64,000 nt of DNA, taken from NCBI GenBank assembly GCA_902537215.1, contig CACBAM010000008.1, positions 1-64,000 of the forward strand, given 5' to 3'. This DNA is from an uncultured Alphaproteobacteria bacterium (lineage in GTDB: Bacteria; Pseudomonadota; Alphaproteobacteria; Rhodobacterales; Rhodobacteraceae). A program made the position numbers and the translations under genes. Each line of letters opens with the position of its first letter. Position 1 is the stretch's first letter. The notes beneath the pieces are model-generated. The model was not told where the DNA came from, did no database searches, and saw only the letters and a program-made list of their open reading frames with translations. Below are positions 10,214 through 18,468 of the stretch, piece by piece.

Positions 10214-10381
10214 ATGGCCAAACCTTCTACAATTAAGATCAGACTTAATTCTACAGCAGATACTGGACATTTCTACGTCACTAAAAAAAACTCAAGAACT
10301 ATGACTGACAAGATGGTGGTAAAGAAATACGATCCGGTTGCTAGGAAGCATGTGGAGTATAAAGAAGGAAAGATAAAGTAG
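10214..10381 (+). CDS. rpmG: 50S ribosomal protein L33
   Basis: 55-codon gene easily missed because of its size. The protein begins [20 protein letters not shown] and contains YVTKKNSRT and [15 protein letters not shown], which are signature stretches of bacterial L33. It lacks the two CxxC zinc-ribbon pairs, so it is the zinc-independent (C-) form. ATG 10214 is the only plausible start. A 28-codon-spaced inverted repeat begins at its stop codon. Confidence 0.95.
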   Translation: MAKPSTIKIRLNSTADTGHFYVTKKNSRTMTDKMVVKKYDPVARKHVEYKEGKIK

Positions 10382-10414
10382 GGTAGCAACAGTATCTATC
10401 TGATTACTACCCTA
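10379..10414. terminator. inverted repeat between rpmG and the convergent BI-1 gene
   Basis: TAGGGTAG (10379-10386) pairs perfectly with CTACCCTA (10407-10414) around a 20-nt loop, followed on the plus strand by AAATTTT. It sits in the 38-bp gap between two convergent genes, where a shared terminator is expected. The large loop makes it a modest candidate. Confidence 0.4.
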
Positions 10415-10419
10415 AAATT

Positions 10420-11136
10420 TTAATCTCTATTCCCCATAAACTGAAGAAGAAACATGAACATATTCAAAAAGTTTAGGTAAAGAGATAAGGCTCCCATTAT
10501 ACCCATCTTTTCTGCATACTCTTCACCGTAAGAAGTTCTATACTGTAAATACGTATTTTTGATGTTCTGCGTATCGTATGCGGTTAATCCTGCAAATATG
10601 AGAACACCGATTGCAGATATTGCAAGGTGCATAACTGGACTCTGAAAAAACCAGTTTGCAATTGACGCAACTATTATACCGATTAAACCAATAAAAAGAA
10701 AACTACCTAACGCGGACAAATCTCTCTTCGTTGTGTAGCCATAGAGACTTAGTGCTCCAAAGGCCACTGCGGTTGTGAAGAAAGTTTGCGCAATTGAGAT
10801 TGCGGTGTACGCTAAAAATATATACGAGATAGATAGTCCGATTAATGCAGCAAATATCCAGAAAACTAGTTGGGCTGTCTGGGTACGCATGCTGTGGATC
10901 TTAGCGCTAAACATGAAAACTACTCCTAGTGGTGCTAACATAACAACCCACTGTAGCCATGTTCCAAATATTGCCATTACTAATGCTGGTGTGGTTCCTA
11001 CTGCGTAGGCTACAGCACCTGTTATCAACATGGCTAATGCCATTAGCCCATAAACTTTGTTCATATGGGCTTTTAGACCTACGTCTATGGTCTGAGATGA
11101 ATCTACATATGATTTTGCAGTTTGATATTCTGCCAT
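10420..11136 (-). CDS. Bax inhibitor-1 / YccA family membrane protein
   Basis: 238-aa integral membrane protein of the BI-1 (UPF0005, YbhL/YccA) family, with about seven hydrophobic segments and the family's C-terminal YDTQNIKNTYL ... LSLYLNFLNMF pattern. Bacterial members form pH-sensitive calcium-leak channels (shown for BsYetJ) or bind FtsH (YccA); which applies here is unknown. The cytoplasmic N-terminus (MAEYQTAKSYVDSSQTIDVGLKAHMNK) is typical of alphaproteobacterial members. Transcribed alone. Confidence 0.88.
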   Translation of the reverse strand: MAEYQTAKSYVDSSQTIDVGLKAHMNKVYGLMALAMLITGAVAYAVGTTPALVMAIFGTWLQWVVMLAPLGVVFMFSAKIHSMRTQTAQLVFWIFAALIGLSISYIFLAYTAISIAQTFFTTAVAFGALSLYGYTTKRDLSALGSFLFIGLIGIIVASIANWFFQSPVMHLAISAIGVLIFAGLTAYDTQNIKNTYLQYRTSYGEEYAEKMGIMGALSLYLNFLNMFMFLLQFMGNRD

Positions 11137-11410
11137 TTTTATGACCCCTAATTAATTATTTTGTTAATGATCGTCCTAATATCGGATAAATAAGCTATTT
11201 TTTCAAGTATTCAATGAATATTTGATTAAAAAATATCAAATAAAATGTTAGAAAAAATGAAATAAATAGCCGAGTTAAGCTGCGTGGAGTTAAAAAATCT
11301 TTACTGAACAAGAGAAACAAAACCTTTTTGAGAATGCGATAGATATTGTCTATGAGGCTGGGAAAATAACAATTAGATATTTTAAGCAAAATCTGATTAT
11401 CGAGAACAAA

Positions 11411-12097
11411 GTGGAGAACTCCTTTAATCCAGTTACGGTTGCAGATAGATCAGTAGAAAAGAAAATCAGAGAAATGATTGAAAAGCTTTACCCTAATGAC
11501 GCAATAGTAGGTGAAGAATATGGCAAAAAAGAGGGTTCAACTGACTTCACCTGGATTATTGACCCTATTGATGGAACAAAGGCCTTCATTTCAGGTATTC
11601 CAACCTGGGGCATACTATTGTCACTACTTCGGCACAAGGAACCGATTTTAGGCATTATATATCAGCCCTTTACTGGTGAACTTTTTTGGGGAGGTTTCGG
11701 ACAAAGTTATAAGCAAATCAACCCAAAAAGCGATAATCCACAGTCTTTAAGCGTAAGAAAATGTGAAAATATAAGTAATGCAGTTGTGGCCACGTCATCT
11801 CCTAATATACCAAGCCAACTGTTTCAACCTCGTTTGAATGAAATAATGAAACTTTCAAAGCTGGATAGATATGGATTAGATTGTTATGCATATGCGATGT
11901 TAGCTGACGGGTGTATTGATGCAGTGATTGAATTTGGTCTTAAAGAGTATGATGTTAGAGCACCTGAAGCGATAGTCCTATCAGCCGGCGGCATAATAAG
12001 TAATCTTGACGGATCTTATCCGTTGAAAGGAGGCGATGTGATTGCCTCCGGTGATTCCCGTGTTCATGAACAAATAATTAAAATTTTTAATAACTGA
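11411..12097 (+). CDS. hisN: inositol-monophosphatase-family phosphatase, HisN-like histidinol phosphatase; 5' end uncertain
   Basis: Mg-dependent phosphatase of the IMPase fold. It contains the metal ligands in VGEEYG and WIIDPIDGTKAFISG, and the second-domain signature in YDVRAPEAIVLSAGG. The FISGIPTWGILLSLL stretch after the DPIDGT motif is characteristic of the HisN group, which dephosphorylates histidinol phosphate in histidine synthesis; CysQ- or SuhB-like activity is the alternative. The only standard start in frame is GTG 11411, but family-like sequence (FENAIDIVYEAGKITIRYF) is encoded in the same frame upstream, back to a stop at 11291-11293. The N-terminal helix is therefore outside the standard-start ORF. 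See the finding on the A-run at 11292-11297. Confidence 0.8.
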   Translation: MENSFNPVTVADRSVEKKIREMIEKLYPNDAIVGEEYGKKEGSTDFTWIIDPIDGTKAFISGIPTWGILLSLLRHKEPILGIIYQPFTGELFWGGFGQSYKQINPKSDNPQSLSVRKCENISNAVVATSSPNIPSQLFQPRLNEIMKLSKLDRYGLDCYAYAMLADGCIDAVIEFGLKEYDVRAPEAIVLSAGGIISNLDGSYPLKGGDVIASGDSRVHEQIIKIFNN

Positions 12098-12106
12098 AAT
12101 TAATCG

Positions 12107-13048
12107 CTATGATTTAAGAAATTTATGTATCAATGATAATGCTTTTTTTCTAATTTCTTCCGTTTCAATCAAGATTTCATGTTGAGCTTTATTAATAGTT
12201 GCTTTATTTATAAAAGTGTATCTATGAAGTGATTGCATAACCGCTGCGTTATCAGTTATTTGTTCTTCTCCTGCCAGCAAAACCAGTATTTTTCTGTTTG
12301 GTATTTTAGCTAGTTTTAGTGCTTCAATCTCCTTCAATATTGCAATAAAATACCCTAATGTGGGCGTGCCGCTGTGTAACTGACGATTTTCTTTTAATAT
12401 TGTTTGTAAACGATTAAACTGTTTTTTATCGGAAGTAAGTGTATTTGTTTCGAAATCTGTTGTCAGAGAATATGGCTTATATTTTTCTGGATTTTGTTGG
12501 GTAAGCATTATTAATCCCAAAAGCCGCAATGCTTTTTCAAATTTGATAACCAATCTTTGAATTGGCCTAGCAACGTAAGGGAAATTACCCCAGAGTGGAG
12601 ATAGAAAAATATATTTATGAAAAGATTGTGGTTCTGATGTAAGTCTTCTTAACCCTATAAGACAACCTAACGAGTGGGCAACTAAGTACCATGGAGTAGT
12701 TAATTTTCTTTTTTTCGCCAAACCTATGACAGTGTCTAAGTCCAATTGGTACTCCTCGGCACTAGAAATGTGTTGGATTTTGGGTCTGGAAGGAAATGGT
12801 CTATCTGAAAGCCCCCACCCTCTCCAATCGAGTGTGGAAACATTAAATCCTTTTTTTATAAAAAACTCAAATGTGTCTGAGTACTTTTCTATGAATTCAC
12901 GATGACCATTCAGGAAAAAAACTGTCCCAAGAGCTCTTTTTGTTTTGGCTTTCCATATTGCTATTCGTAACTTTCTACCATCTTCAGCTTTTTTGAAGAT
13001 GATTTGCCCATTCTCCAGCATATATTTGCTGAGATTTGTCTTCATCAT
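12107..13048 (-). CDS. alpha/beta hydrolase, lysophospholipase (PldB)-like
   Basis: 313-aa serine hydrolase of the Hydrolase_4 / monoglyceride-lipase type. The oxyanion region is FFLNGHREFIEKY, followed by LDWRGWGLSDRP. The nucleophile elbow is VAHSLG (~residue 124, A-H-S-L-G in place of GxSxG), the probable acid is in LLAGEEQITDN and the catalytic His is in KAQHEIL near the C-terminus. There is no signal peptide, so it acts in the cytoplasm or at the inner membrane face. Four bases separate it from the upstream SCP2 gene, so a two-gene lipid-related operon is likely. Confidence 0.8.
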   Translation of the reverse strand: MMKTNLSKYMLENGQIIFKKAEDGRKLRIAIWKAKTKRALGTVFFLNGHREFIEKYSDTFEFFIKKGFNVSTLDWRGWGLSDRPFPSRPKIQHISSAEEYQLDLDTVIGLAKKRKLTTPWYLVAHSLGCLIGLRRLTSEPQSFHKYIFLSPLWGNFPYVARPIQRLVIKFEKALRLLGLIMLTQQNPEKYKPYSLTTDFETNTLTSDKKQFNRLQTILKENRQLHSGTPTLGYFIAILKEIEALKLAKIPNRKILVLLAGEEQITDNAAVMQSLHRYTFINKATINKAQHEILIETEEIRKKALSLIHKFLKS

Positions 13049-13052
13049 GTCT

Positions 13053-13343
13053 TCAGGCTAAAATGCTACTCAATTCCATTGCCGCACTCATTGAGCCTTC
13101 TACCTTTAATGATCCTGTCATATAGGCCTCCGTTGCATTTATATCACCATCAAGAATTTTTGTAAAAATATCCAGAGAAGCGATCAATGTGCAATCAGTT
13201 TCTTCTTCTGATATTCTCACCCCGTCACTATCGACTACTATTGAACCCTCGTCTTCAATTTTAAACTTAACACTCGAATCAAAAGTTGCCCCAGCCATTT
13301 TATCACTTATAGCTGCTACAGCCTTTTCTAATATTTCACTCAT
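13053..13343 (-). CDS. SCP2 sterol-carrier-domain protein
   Basis: 96-aa single-domain protein of the SCP2 fold, which binds acyl-CoAs, fatty acids or sterols in a hydrophobic tunnel. Typical elements are VKFKIEDEGSIVVDSDGVRISEEETDCTL and the closing ILDGDINATEAYMTGSLKVEGSMSAAMELSSIL, with the family's G-x-L-x-G-D pattern. The ligand is unknown. It is first in a two-gene unit with the lysophospholipase-like hydrolase, which suggests a shared lipid substrate. Confidence 0.85.
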   Translation of the reverse strand: MSEILEKAVAAISDKMAGATFDSSVKFKIEDEGSIVVDSDGVRISEEETDCTLIASLDIFTKILDGDINATEAYMTGSLKVEGSMSAAMELSSILA

Positions 13344-13468
13344 AATATACTTTCTTTTATTAAAATTTTATTTTTTTGCTTACATGTTTCATATATCATC
13401 GGTTCTTACGATTTAATCAATAACCTATGCTTGAAAGCTCTTATCTCTAAACTATAAAATATTTTTAT

Positions 13469-16075
13469 ATGGATTTCAAACTCAGCAGTAACGATTCCTC
13501 TATATGTAGGGCGATCTTAGGTCCAACTAATACTGGAAAGACGTATTATGCATTGGAGAGAATGATTTCATACAAAAGTGGAGTGATAGGAGTTCCTTTA
13601 CGTCTCCTTGCTCGAGAAATATATGATCGACTTGTGTTATTGAAAGGAACGGAAAACGTAGTCCTTAACACAGGTGAAGAGAAAATACGTGGAAAATTTG
13701 AGCGATTCTGGGTCTGTACAACTGAAGCCATGCCTGTTGAAAAGACATTTGAATTTGTAGCAGTAGATGAGATTCAACTTTGTGCTGATGCAGAAAGAGG
13801 ACATATATTCACTGATAGATTATTAAATTCTCGCGGACGATTTGAAACATTGTTTTTAGGATCTATCGTTATTAAGGATTTAATAAAAAAGATAATACCC
13901 GATATTGAAATAATTAGCAGAGATCGACTTTCAAAATTGAGTTTTTCTGGGAAAAAAAATATCTCTAAATTGGGACCTAGATCAGCAGTAGTAGATTTTT
14001 CAGTTGATAGAGTTTACGAATTGGCTGAACATTTAAGGTCATCTAAGGGTGGGGCTGCAGTAGTTTTAGGAGCGCTATCTCCAAAGACTAGAAACGCTCA
14101 GGTAGAGTTGTATCAAAATGGAGATGTGGACCACATAGTGGCTACAGATGCAATAGGTATGGGCCTTAACTTGCCAATAAATAATATTTATTTTGCAGCT
14201 CTACAAAAATTTGATGGACGTCGATTAAGGCCGCTCGATACCTTAGAAATCGCTCAGATTGCTGGTCGGGCAGGACGTTACACCGCTGATGGTTTTTTTG
14301 GTGAAACTGGAAGCTTAATGCGAATGGGAGAAGCGCTGATTCATGATGTTGAGAATAATATTTTCCCAATGCTCAGAAAATTAAAGTGGCGTAATACTGA
14401 GCTTGATTTTAATAACGTTAGCTCACTCATAAAATCCCTCGATTTGATAGCGAGTGAAACCTATCTAGAACGGTCTATAGATGGCCTTGATATTAATACT
14501 TTAAGATTCATAAAGGTAAATAATCCTGAACTTTTAAATGAACTGAAAAGAGATGACGTTAAATTGCTATGGAAGGCATGTCAGATACCAGATTTCAGGA
14601 AAATTTCAAATCAAGATCACGCAGATCTTGTAATAAAAATTTTTGACTTTGTAAGAACCAAAGGAAGTATTCCTTCAGATTGGTTGAAGATGGAGATTGC
14701 TCGTCTAGATAGTGTTCACGGTGATATAGACATCTTATCTAAGAGATTATCGTTTATAAGGACTTGGTCATTTGTCGCTAACATTAACAAATGGCTACTG
14801 GATAACGAATATTTTATCGGAATTACTAGAAATATTGAAGATAAGCTATCAGACGCCTTGCATCTAAAACTTACACAACGATTTGTTGACCTAAGGAGGT
14901 CTGTATTGATAAAAAAGGGAATGACAGAAAAATTTGATGAGAAAGATTTCGAGATAAGAGAGGATGGCTGCGTTTATATCAAGGGCCATCTCTTTGGTAA
15001 AATGGATGGGTTTGTATTTAATCTCTCTGGGGCAGAGTCTGTAGTAGAGAATAAAAAATTGATGCAGGTTGTGAGACCTTTTTTGCGTCAACATCTTACT
15101 GGCTTAGTAACGAGTTTTTATGAGGCACCAGAAAGTGAAATTTTGCTTTGTGTAAATGGGCAAGTGATTTGGCGAGGTAGCAAAGTTGGTCAGCTAGAGA
15201 AAAATCAAAAAATATTGACCCCAAAAGTTAAACTGATCAAGTCAGATGAACTGGATAAAAGCAGCCTGGAAAAAATTCAAAGAAAGCTCGACATTTTTGT
15301 TGAAAATAAGGTTAAGATACTGATGCCTAATCTTTTGACCCTAACCAATAATAATAAATTGAAGGGAGCTGCAGCTGGGTTTGCACATATTTTTGTTAAT
15401 AATTTGGGTGTTCTTATGAAATCTGAGGTTATAGAGCACTTCAATAGTATGGATAACGAGAGCAAAGATAAACTAAGAAATTTTGGCATAAGGTTTGGAT
15501 ATAAGACAATATATGATACAACGCTTCTTAAGCCAGAAGCCTCAAAGTTAAGAATTGCTCTATTTAATGTTTTCTGCTCTATCCCTGAGCCCGCATTATT
15601 TCATCCCCCCGCTGGTCTGGTTACAGTTGAATACGACAAACATATATCCAAGAAACAATATTTGGTGGCAGGCTTTTTTGTAGCTGGCAATAGGGCTATA
15701 AGAATAGACATGCTTGAAAGACTATTTTTTATGATCAAAGAGTATTCCAAAGATGAGTGGATAGTAATTCAACCAGGGATGTTATCGATTACTGGATTAG
15801 GGTTAGAAAAATTTACAGAGCTCATTAGAAGCCTTCGTTTTGACATCAAACATGAAAAAATAGAGAAAGGTAATGAGGTTATAACTTTTGAGAAGGATGA
15901 TGAGCACTATAAGGTTTTGTTTAAAAAACAGTTAATAAACAAAAGGGTAAAACTAATGCCAACTTCTGAAACATTTAAAAAGACGAAGCAAAATAGAAAA
16001 AAGAATAGGGCAAAAAAACAAAAGCCGACAAATGACTCCCCTTTTTCCATGTTAAAGGTTTTAATAAAAAATTGA
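13469..16075 (+). CDS. SUV3-like ATP-dependent RNA helicase
   Basis: 868-aa DExH-box SF2 helicase related to mitochondrial SUV3, the helicase of the RNA degradosome; alphaproteobacterial copies are its bacterial counterparts. Motif I is AILGPTNTGKTYYALERM (residues ~16-33), motif II VAVDEIQLCADAERGH (~104), motif V VATDAIGMGLNLPI (~224) and motif VI QIAGRAGRY (~268). The C-terminal half holds the family's long helical region and a Lys/Arg-rich tail (KKTKQNRKKNRAKKQK) suited to RNA binding. The last 4 bp overlap the TTG start of the S4-domain gene, so the two are translationally coupled. Confidence 0.9.
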   Translation: MDFKLSSNDSSICRAILGPTNTGKTYYALERMISYKSGVIGVPLRLLAREIYDRLVLLKGTENVVLNTGEEKIRGKFERFWVCTTEAMPVEKTFEFVAVDEIQLCADAERGHIFTDRLLNSRGRFETLFLGSIVIKDLIKKIIPDIEIISRDRLSKLSFSGKKNISKLGPRSAVVDFSVDRVYELAEHLRSSKGGAAVVLGALSPKTRNAQVELYQNGDVDHIVATDAIGMGLNLPINNIYFAALQKFDGRRLRPLDTLEIAQIAGRAGRYTADGFFGETGSLMRMGEALIHDVENNIFPMLRKLKWRNTELDFNNVSSLIKSLDLIASETYLERSIDGLDINTLRFIKVNNPELLNELKRDDVKLLWKACQIPDFRKISNQDHADLVIKIFDFVRTKGSIPSDWLKMEIARLDSVHGDIDILSKRLSFIRTWSFVANINKWLLDNEYFIGITRNIEDKLSDALHLKLTQRFVDLRRSVLIKKGMTEKFDEKDFEIREDGCVYIKGHLFGKMDGFVFNLSGAESVVENKKLMQVVRPFLRQHLTGLVTSFYEAPESEILLCVNGQVIWRGSKVGQLEKNQKILTPKVKLIKSDELDKSSLEKIQRKLDIFVENKVKILMPNLLTLTNNNKLKGAAAGFAHIFVNNLGVLMKSEVIEHFNSMDNESKDKLRNFGIRFGYKTIYDTTLLKPEASKLRIALFNVFCSIPEPALFHPPAGLVTVEYDKHISKKQYLVAGFFVAGNRAIRIDMLERLFFMIKEYSKDEWIVIQPGMLSITGLGLEKFTELIRSLRFDIKHEKIEKGNEVITFEKDDEHYKVLFKKQLINKRVKLMPTSETFKKTKQNRKKNRAKKQKPTNDSPFSMLKVLIKN

Positions 16076-16470
16076 GCCTCTCTGAAAAACCACCTTTATC
16101 CCAGTGTCGGTTGGATTTATGGCTGTGGGCGGCAAGGTTCTACAAAACAAGAAATATAGCAGCATTAAATATTAAAAAAGGTCTGGTGCGTCTATCTGGG
16201 AAATCCAAAACAAAGCCAGCCTCGTTAATAAATCTAGATAGTCAACTGGTCATTGAACAAAACTTTGTTAGAAAGACAGTCTTGGTCGAAGAGATAGCTG
16301 TAAAAAGAGTTTCGTCTGCAAAAGCTAAGAGTTTTTACAAAATAATATTCGAAGATAGACAGGAGGTCGCAAAATTTTTTCAAGCCAGAACAAGATATAA
16401 ACCTGATAAAAAGATAAGAAGAAATTTAAAGGCTCTAAAAGAAAAATTACACTTCCTTTCCGATAATTAA
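16072..16470 (+). CDS. hslR: S4-domain RNA-binding protein, Hsp15-like
   Basis: 132-aa protein with one S4 RNA-binding domain ([20 protein letters not shown] through [11 protein letters not shown]), as in Hsp15, which binds stalled 50S subunits carrying a nascent chain. The C-terminus is highly basic. It starts at TTG 16072, inside the stop of the helicase gene (TTGA overlap); no better start exists that keeps the S4 domain. Pairing with a SUV3-type helicase, FdxA and CarD is a recurring alphaproteobacterial order. Confidence 0.85.
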   Translation: MSLSEKPPLSQCRLDLWLWAARFYKTRNIAALNIKKGLVRLSGKSKTKPASLINLDSQLVIEQNFVRKTVLVEEIAVKRVSSAKAKSFYKIIFEDRQEVAKFFQARTRYKPDKKIRRNLKALKEKLHFLSDN

Positions 16471-16507
16471 ATTCTATTATAATAGTATATCTGTCAGGAG
16501 AAACGAT

Positions 16508-16846
16508 TTGACCTACATAGTCAACGATAAGTGCATCGGGTGTAAGTATACCGACTGTGTTGATGTTTGCCCAGTGGATTGCTTTTATGAAGGTGAAAAT
16601 ATGCTTGTAATTCACCCCGATGAATGTATTGATTGTGGAGTTTGTGAACCTGAGTGTCCAGCAGATGCAATCAAGCCTGATACGGAACCTGACGCTGCTG
16701 AGTGGGTAGAATTCAATAGAAAATATTCAGAGCAGTGGCCAAACATTACAATTAGAAGAGATCCGTTACCAGATGCAGACAAAATGGAAGGTGAGTCAGG
16801 CAAATTTGAAAAATTCTTCTCCAATAAAGCTGGAGAAGGAGATTAA
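16508..16846 (+). CDS. fdxA: 7Fe ferredoxin (3Fe-4S/4Fe-4S)
   Basis: 112-aa FdxA-type ferredoxin. Cysteines 9, 12, 17 and 21 ([14 protein letters not shown]) and 40, 43, 46 and 50 ([12 protein letters not shown]) give the pattern for one 3Fe-4S and one 4Fe-4S cluster, followed by the acidic Azotobacter-type C-terminal extension. The start is TTG 16508, preceded by the clear ribosome site TCAGGAGA (16495-16502 region); starting here gives the invariant MTYIV. A TATAAT box at 16478-16483 lies within a 12-bp palindrome (16474-16485), a possible promoter. Confidence 0.95.
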   Translation: MTYIVNDKCIGCKYTDCVDVCPVDCFYEGENMLVIHPDECIDCGVCEPECPADAIKPDTEPDAAEWVEFNRKYSEQWPNITIRRDPLPDADKMEGESGKFEKFFSNKAGEGD

Positions 16847-16912
16847 CTTTTAAGTAGCTATTTTTGTTTAACTATGGTACACCGGATTTTTTCAAGTTAA
16901 TGGTGGCTTTTT

Positions 16913-17425
16913 ATGGATAGTAACACGACGGATGTAGATTTTAAAATTAATGATTTTGTGGTTTATCCTTCACATGGGGTTGGGCAGATAGTTGACGAAG
17001 AAGTGCAGAATATTGCTGGCGATGAGCTAAAAATGTATGTAGTTACTTTTGATAAGGATAAGATGACTCTAAAGGTTCCCAAAAATAAAATAGAGTCTAC
17101 AGGCATGCGAAAGTTGTCAAGTCCAAACACCATCGGGAAAGCATTACAGGTAATTAGTGGTAAAGCAAAAGTCAAACGTGCAATGTGGTCTCGACGTGCG
17201 CAAGATTACGAACAGAAAATAAATTCTGGAGAGCTCATTCAAATTGCAGAAGTAGTGAGGGACCTTCATCGAAACGATGAACAAAGAGAGCAATCTTATT
17301 CAGAGAGGCAACTCTACGAAGCCGCTTTAGAACGATTAACGAGGGAGATTGCCGCTGTAGATGGTGTTGAAGAAAAAAAGGCTCAAGAGAAGGTGGACAA
17401 AGTTTTAGATGGTAAAGCAGCGTAG
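16913..17425 (+). CDS. carD: CarD/CdnL-family RNA-polymerase-binding regulator
   Basis: 170-aa transcription factor that binds the RNA polymerase beta subunit through an N-terminal Tudor-like domain (INDFVVYPSHGVGQIVDEE, residues ~10-28) and stabilises open complexes through a C-terminal helical DNA-binding domain (VKRAMWSRRAQDYEQKINSG and following). Length and domain order are those of CdnL. It follows fdxA after 66 bp and ends 5 bp from the convergent AttH-like gene. Confidence 0.92.
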   Translation: MDSNTTDVDFKINDFVVYPSHGVGQIVDEEVQNIAGDELKMYVVTFDKDKMTLKVPKNKIESTGMRKLSSPNTIGKALQVISGKAKVKRAMWSRRAQDYEQKINSGELIQIAEVVRDLHRNDEQREQSYSERQLYEAALERLTREIAAVDGVEEKKAQEKVDKVLDGKAA

Positions 17426-17430
17426 TATCT

Positions 17431-18468
17431 TTAATAACCCGTCATTTCTAAATAACCTACCCCCAATAAATCACCACTAACTGAAATTGGTCCCTCCCAG
17501 TAGGGAAAACTGGTGTCCATCCAAGATTGAACATTCAAAGCCTCGACATTAATGGTTAGGCCATTACTGTCCAGAAAGGAGATTTTCCATTTGGTAGGAA
17601 TTTTTCTTCCCTTAACAGTTGAATAAGCTGTTTCTTCAAGTTCGATATCAGAGGCAGTAAGTGGCTTTTTGGTTCCATCTTGGTTAATCCATGATCCCGA
17701 TAGAAAATCATTTCCAGAAGCACCCCGCACTTTGAAAAGCATTACTTTTCTTCCATTATTGAGATGTAAAGAAAACCAATCCCAGCCGAGTTGGCTCCTG
17801 TCTAGCAGGTTACTTGACCACTCGCGATCTAACCAACCTACTCCTTCTACAGCATGCCGCTCTCCATTTAAAGTAACCCACCCTTCTACATTATAGAAGG
17901 GTTGACTATAATAGTGGGATGCTGCACTTGTTTCAGATTTTTTGCTGTAACCAGCATTACCTTGGAGAACTGGCTTAATTTTAGTCGAAAATTTTAATGA
18001 AAAGGCGAAGTCTACGCCGCTAGTTTCTAACTGTATAGTTTCTAATTGATCGTCTCCTGTAATGCTCCAATTATCTATCCAGGCTTTAAAAGTGTTTAGT
18101 TTTACACCTGCTTGATCACTTTCTTCTCGTGCAAAACGTTCTTCAAAATAGTGCGTTGTGTCTGTAGTTATAGCGCTATGGGCCATCCAAAAGCCATTGA
18201 GGTTTTTTGGTTTTTTGCTCGATATTGGTGTGAGATTACTTCTGAACAAGGTCCATTGTATACCCAAATTTTCTATGGACTCAGACTTTAGATTTGAAGT
18301 CAAATACCACCATTCAATTCGAAAGTTTTTGTGTGGCCCATGATCCTTTGGGAAAGTAATCTGATAGCCCGGATCTGCTAAATTAAATTCATCGTTATGT
18401 TCATCAGCCAATAAATTATAACCAACCAGCCAAAAACAAAAAAGAAATACTAATATCTTGCGACTCAT
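17431..18468 (-). CDS. AttH-like secreted lipocalin-type protein (CrtC/AttH family)
   Basis: 345-aa protein with an N-terminal signal peptide (hydrophobic KILVFLFCFWLVGYNLLA, cleavage likely near residue 21). It carries the AttH/hydroxyneurosporene-synthase signature: FPKDHGPHKNFRIEWWYLTSNL (split here as seen at residues ~38-58), GFWMAHSAITT, GVGWLDREWSSNLL and WDWFSLHLNNGRKVMLF. AttH is the extracytoplasmic component of the AttEFGH ABC system; its biochemical role is not established. It overlaps the permease gene by 4 bp, so the three genes form one operon. A carotenoid hydratase function is unlikely without other carotenoid genes. Confidence 0.82.
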   Translation of the reverse strand: MSRKILVFLFCFWLVGYNLLADEHNDEFNLADPGYQITFPKDHGPHKNFRIEWWYLTSNLKSESIENLGIQWTLFRSNLTPISSKKPKNLNGFWMAHSAITTDTTHYFEERFAREESDQAGVKLNTFKAWIDNWSITGDDQLETIQLETSGVDFAFSLKFSTKIKPVLQGNAGYSKKSETSAASHYYSQPFYNVEGWVTLNGERHAVEGVGWLDREWSSNLLDRSQLGWDWFSLHLNNGRKVMLFKVRGASGNDFLSGSWINQDGTKKPLTASDIELEETAYSTVKGRKIPTKWKISFLDSNGLTINVEALNVQSWMDTSFPYWEGPISVSGDLLGVGYLEMTGY

